Positions 54,471 to 55,288 of a DNA stretch of 55,288 nt are shown here, piece by piece. Position numbers and translations under genes: made by a program. Below the pieces are notes generated by a model, which saw only the letters and a program-made list of their open reading frames with translations, ran no database searches and was not told where the DNA came from. This DNA is from UBA60 sp964587885 (GTDB taxonomy: Archaea > Thermoplasmatota > Poseidoniia > Poseidoniales > Poseidoniaceae). Each line of letters starts with the position of its first letter. The first letter of the stretch is position 1. The stretch covers positions 1 through 55,288 of the forward strand of contig CAZPME010000014.1 of assembly GCA_964587885.1 (NCBI GenBank), in the 5' to 3' direction.

Positions 54471-54489
54471 AGCGAGTCGGCGGCTCGCT
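54471..54489 (+). repeat. Inverted repeat directly upstream of S15 ribosome site
   Basis: AGCGAG-TCGGCGG-CTCGCT: a 6-bp perfect stem with a 7-base loop, ending one base before AAGGTGA (54491-54497). It may be a leader hairpin that shapes S15 translation, or, if transcription begins near 54488, a DNA site overlapping the start. Confidence 0.45.
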
Positions 54490-54501
54490 TAAGGTGAACC
54501 A

Positions 54502-54957
54502 ATGGCACGAATGTACGCCCATCGCAGGGGAAAATCAGGCTCGACCAAGCCTCATAATGAGGATTTACCAGAGTGGTCAAACACTGACAAAGAAGAGGTT
54601 GAGGCTCTCGTTCTCACCCTCAATGAAAAGGGCCATTCTTCTGCTATGATTGGTACCATTTTACGTGATCAGCATGCGGTGCCTAACCCCCGTGCTGTTT
54701 TGGGTCGCCGTATCTCTCAAGTAATCGCGGAAAAAGGAAAGCAGGGTGCTTTTCCAGAAGATATGATGAATCTAATGCGCAAGGCTGTTGGTATTATTGA
54801 CCATTTGAAGACAAACCGCAAAGATTTACACAATTCCCGCTCGCTTAATCTAATTGAGTCAAAAATTCGCCGCCTGGCCAATTATTACCAGGCCAAAGGA
54901 AGTTTGGACTCTGAGTGGAAGTACAAGCGCGACCAAGTTCATCTAGTGGTCGAATAG
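54502..54957 (+). CDS. rps15: 30S ribosomal protein S15 (archaeal/eukaryal S13e type)
   Basis: 151 aa from ATG 54502 with AAGGTGA as ribosome site. The start MARMYAHRRGKSGSTKP is the classic opening of archaeal S15/eukaryal S13e. An EVEALVLTLNEKGHSSAMIG helix follows and then the conserved S15 core: DMMNLMRKAVGIIDHLK (residues ~89-105), NRKDLHNSRSLNLIESKIRR (~107-126) and LANYYQAKG. The extended N-terminal half (~60 residues) distinguishes it from bacterial S15 (~89 aa). It binds 16S rRNA helices in the central domain and nucleates small-subunit assembly. Confidence 0.97.
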   Translation: MARMYAHRRGKSGSTKPHNEDLPEWSNTDKEEVEALVLTLNEKGHSSAMIGTILRDQHAVPNPRAVLGRRISQVIAEKGKQGAFPEDMMNLMRKAVGIIDHLKTNRKDLHNSRSLNLIESKIRRLANYYQAKGSLDSEWKYKRDQVHLVVE

Positions 54958-54990
54958 GCTTGGATTTCTGTATGCCTTTCCGCCGGATTG

Positions 54991-55288
54991 ATGAAGAACC
55001 AGTCATTCCCCCATTTTGGTGGAGTTGTGCAATCACTATTGAAGGACGGCATTTTCGCCAATGTAAAGGAACCTTTGTCGGCCGCTGCCAGTGACCTTTC
55101 TGCCCAGAAATCTGTTACATTGGTGGGTGAAATATCTCTAATTGGTATTTTGGCAATGGCGCAGGTTGAAGCAGCATTCCTTGATACAGGAATTGCATAT
55201 ACTCGCCTTTTTTTGGGAAGCGATAACTTGCCGCAATCATCTTGTGTTATTTTCAGTTCAGAAAAGGATACACACTGGGATGATTCAA
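54991..55288 (+). CDS. Truncated gene downstream of S15, unrecognised
   Basis: About 99 codons are visible, from ATG 54991 (TTG 54988 also possible), running off the right edge. The frame is open to the end and codon use is like the neighbours. The visible part reads MKNQSFPHFGGVVQSLLK, a polar/helical stretch, then VTLVGEISLIGILAMAQVEA (~43-62), AFLDTGIAYTRLFLGSDNL and CVIFSSEK. In several archaea the gene after S15 is a DHH/RecJ-like (GAN-type) nuclease or a KEOPS/Pcc1 gene. The visible end would suit a DHH-type N-terminus, but I cannot confirm it and no DHH motif is in view. Confidence 0.55.
   Translation, partial: MKNQSFPHFGGVVQSLLKDGIFANVKEPLSAAASDLSAQKSVTLVGEISLIGILAMAQVEAAFLDTGIAYTRLFLGSDNLPQSSCVIFSSEKDTHWDDS

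Noticed and set aside
54972..55094. A 40-codon frame after S15 starting at the first ATG
   Set aside because: It stops quickly, while the frame from 54991 stays open to the window end with ordinary codon use.

Overview
The window most likely comes from a planktonic marine euryarchaeon of the Thermoplasmatota, most probably a Poseidoniales (Marine Group II) member. The archaeal assignment rests on CDP-archaeol synthase, archaeosine synthase ArcS, an archaeal/eukaryal-type ribosomal protein S15, an AglB/STT3 oligosaccharyltransferase, an UPF0201 protein, archaeal type IV pilin-like genes, and TATA-box/leaderless-looking starts. The order-level guess is inference. It comes from the many very large secreted proteins with aspartate-rich Ca-binding-type motifs and CARDB/NEW3-like domains, the moderate base composition and the gene order. 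A run of ten Ns at 21745-21754 shows this is an assembled scaffold.

Layout. 1-2250 (minus): an archaeal TctA-like permease, cut by the window edge, behind an extracytoplasmic tandem OB-fold-like protein. 2283-3769 (plus): an HD phosphohydrolase and a CAU-anticodon tRNA. 3884-6184 (plus): a sortase-type (PGF-CTERM-like) surface protein and a three-helix membrane protein. 6209-8610 (minus): carS followed, translationally coupled, by a CARDB-type membrane-anchored surface protein. 8709-9980: purD.

10140-44384 is a surface island of about 34 kb. It holds an oligosaccharyltransferase fused to a roughly 2,000-residue exterior region (3,200 aa in all), a membrane-tethered subtilase, a 1.4-kaa beta-helix/Ig-like receptor-type protein, a winged-helix-STAND-TPR regulator, a three-gene pilin-like operon, a WalJ-like metallo-hydrolase, a 1.9-kaa composite-repeat Ca-binding-type protein and another 1.8-kaa single-pass surface protein.

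44396-55288 is mostly housekeeping: small hypotheticals, a pyroglutamyl-peptidase/NUDIX fusion, an UPF0201 protein, a family-2 glycosyltransferase, a zinc-ribbon membrane protein, DnaJ, a large surface protein with a conserved-looking cytosolic domain, arcS, ribosomal protein S15 and a truncated downstream gene.

How they may work together (inference): the island reads as a cell-envelope module. AglB would N-glycosylate exported proteins, including its own sequon-rich tail. Pilins and calcium-dependent giants would form surface fibres or adhesins, the subtilase would process them, and the STAND regulator beside the pilins may control them. Two giants end in short tryptophan-rich cytosolic tails, which may be docking tags. 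The features I consider most novel are the AglB giant fusion, the Pcp-NUDIX fusion, the composite repeat of the 1.9-kaa protein, the W-rich tails, and the recurrence of short perfect inverted repeats just upstream of start codons. No intergenic stretch exceeds 300 bases. I saw no CRISPR array, insertion sequence, rRNA or replication origin.
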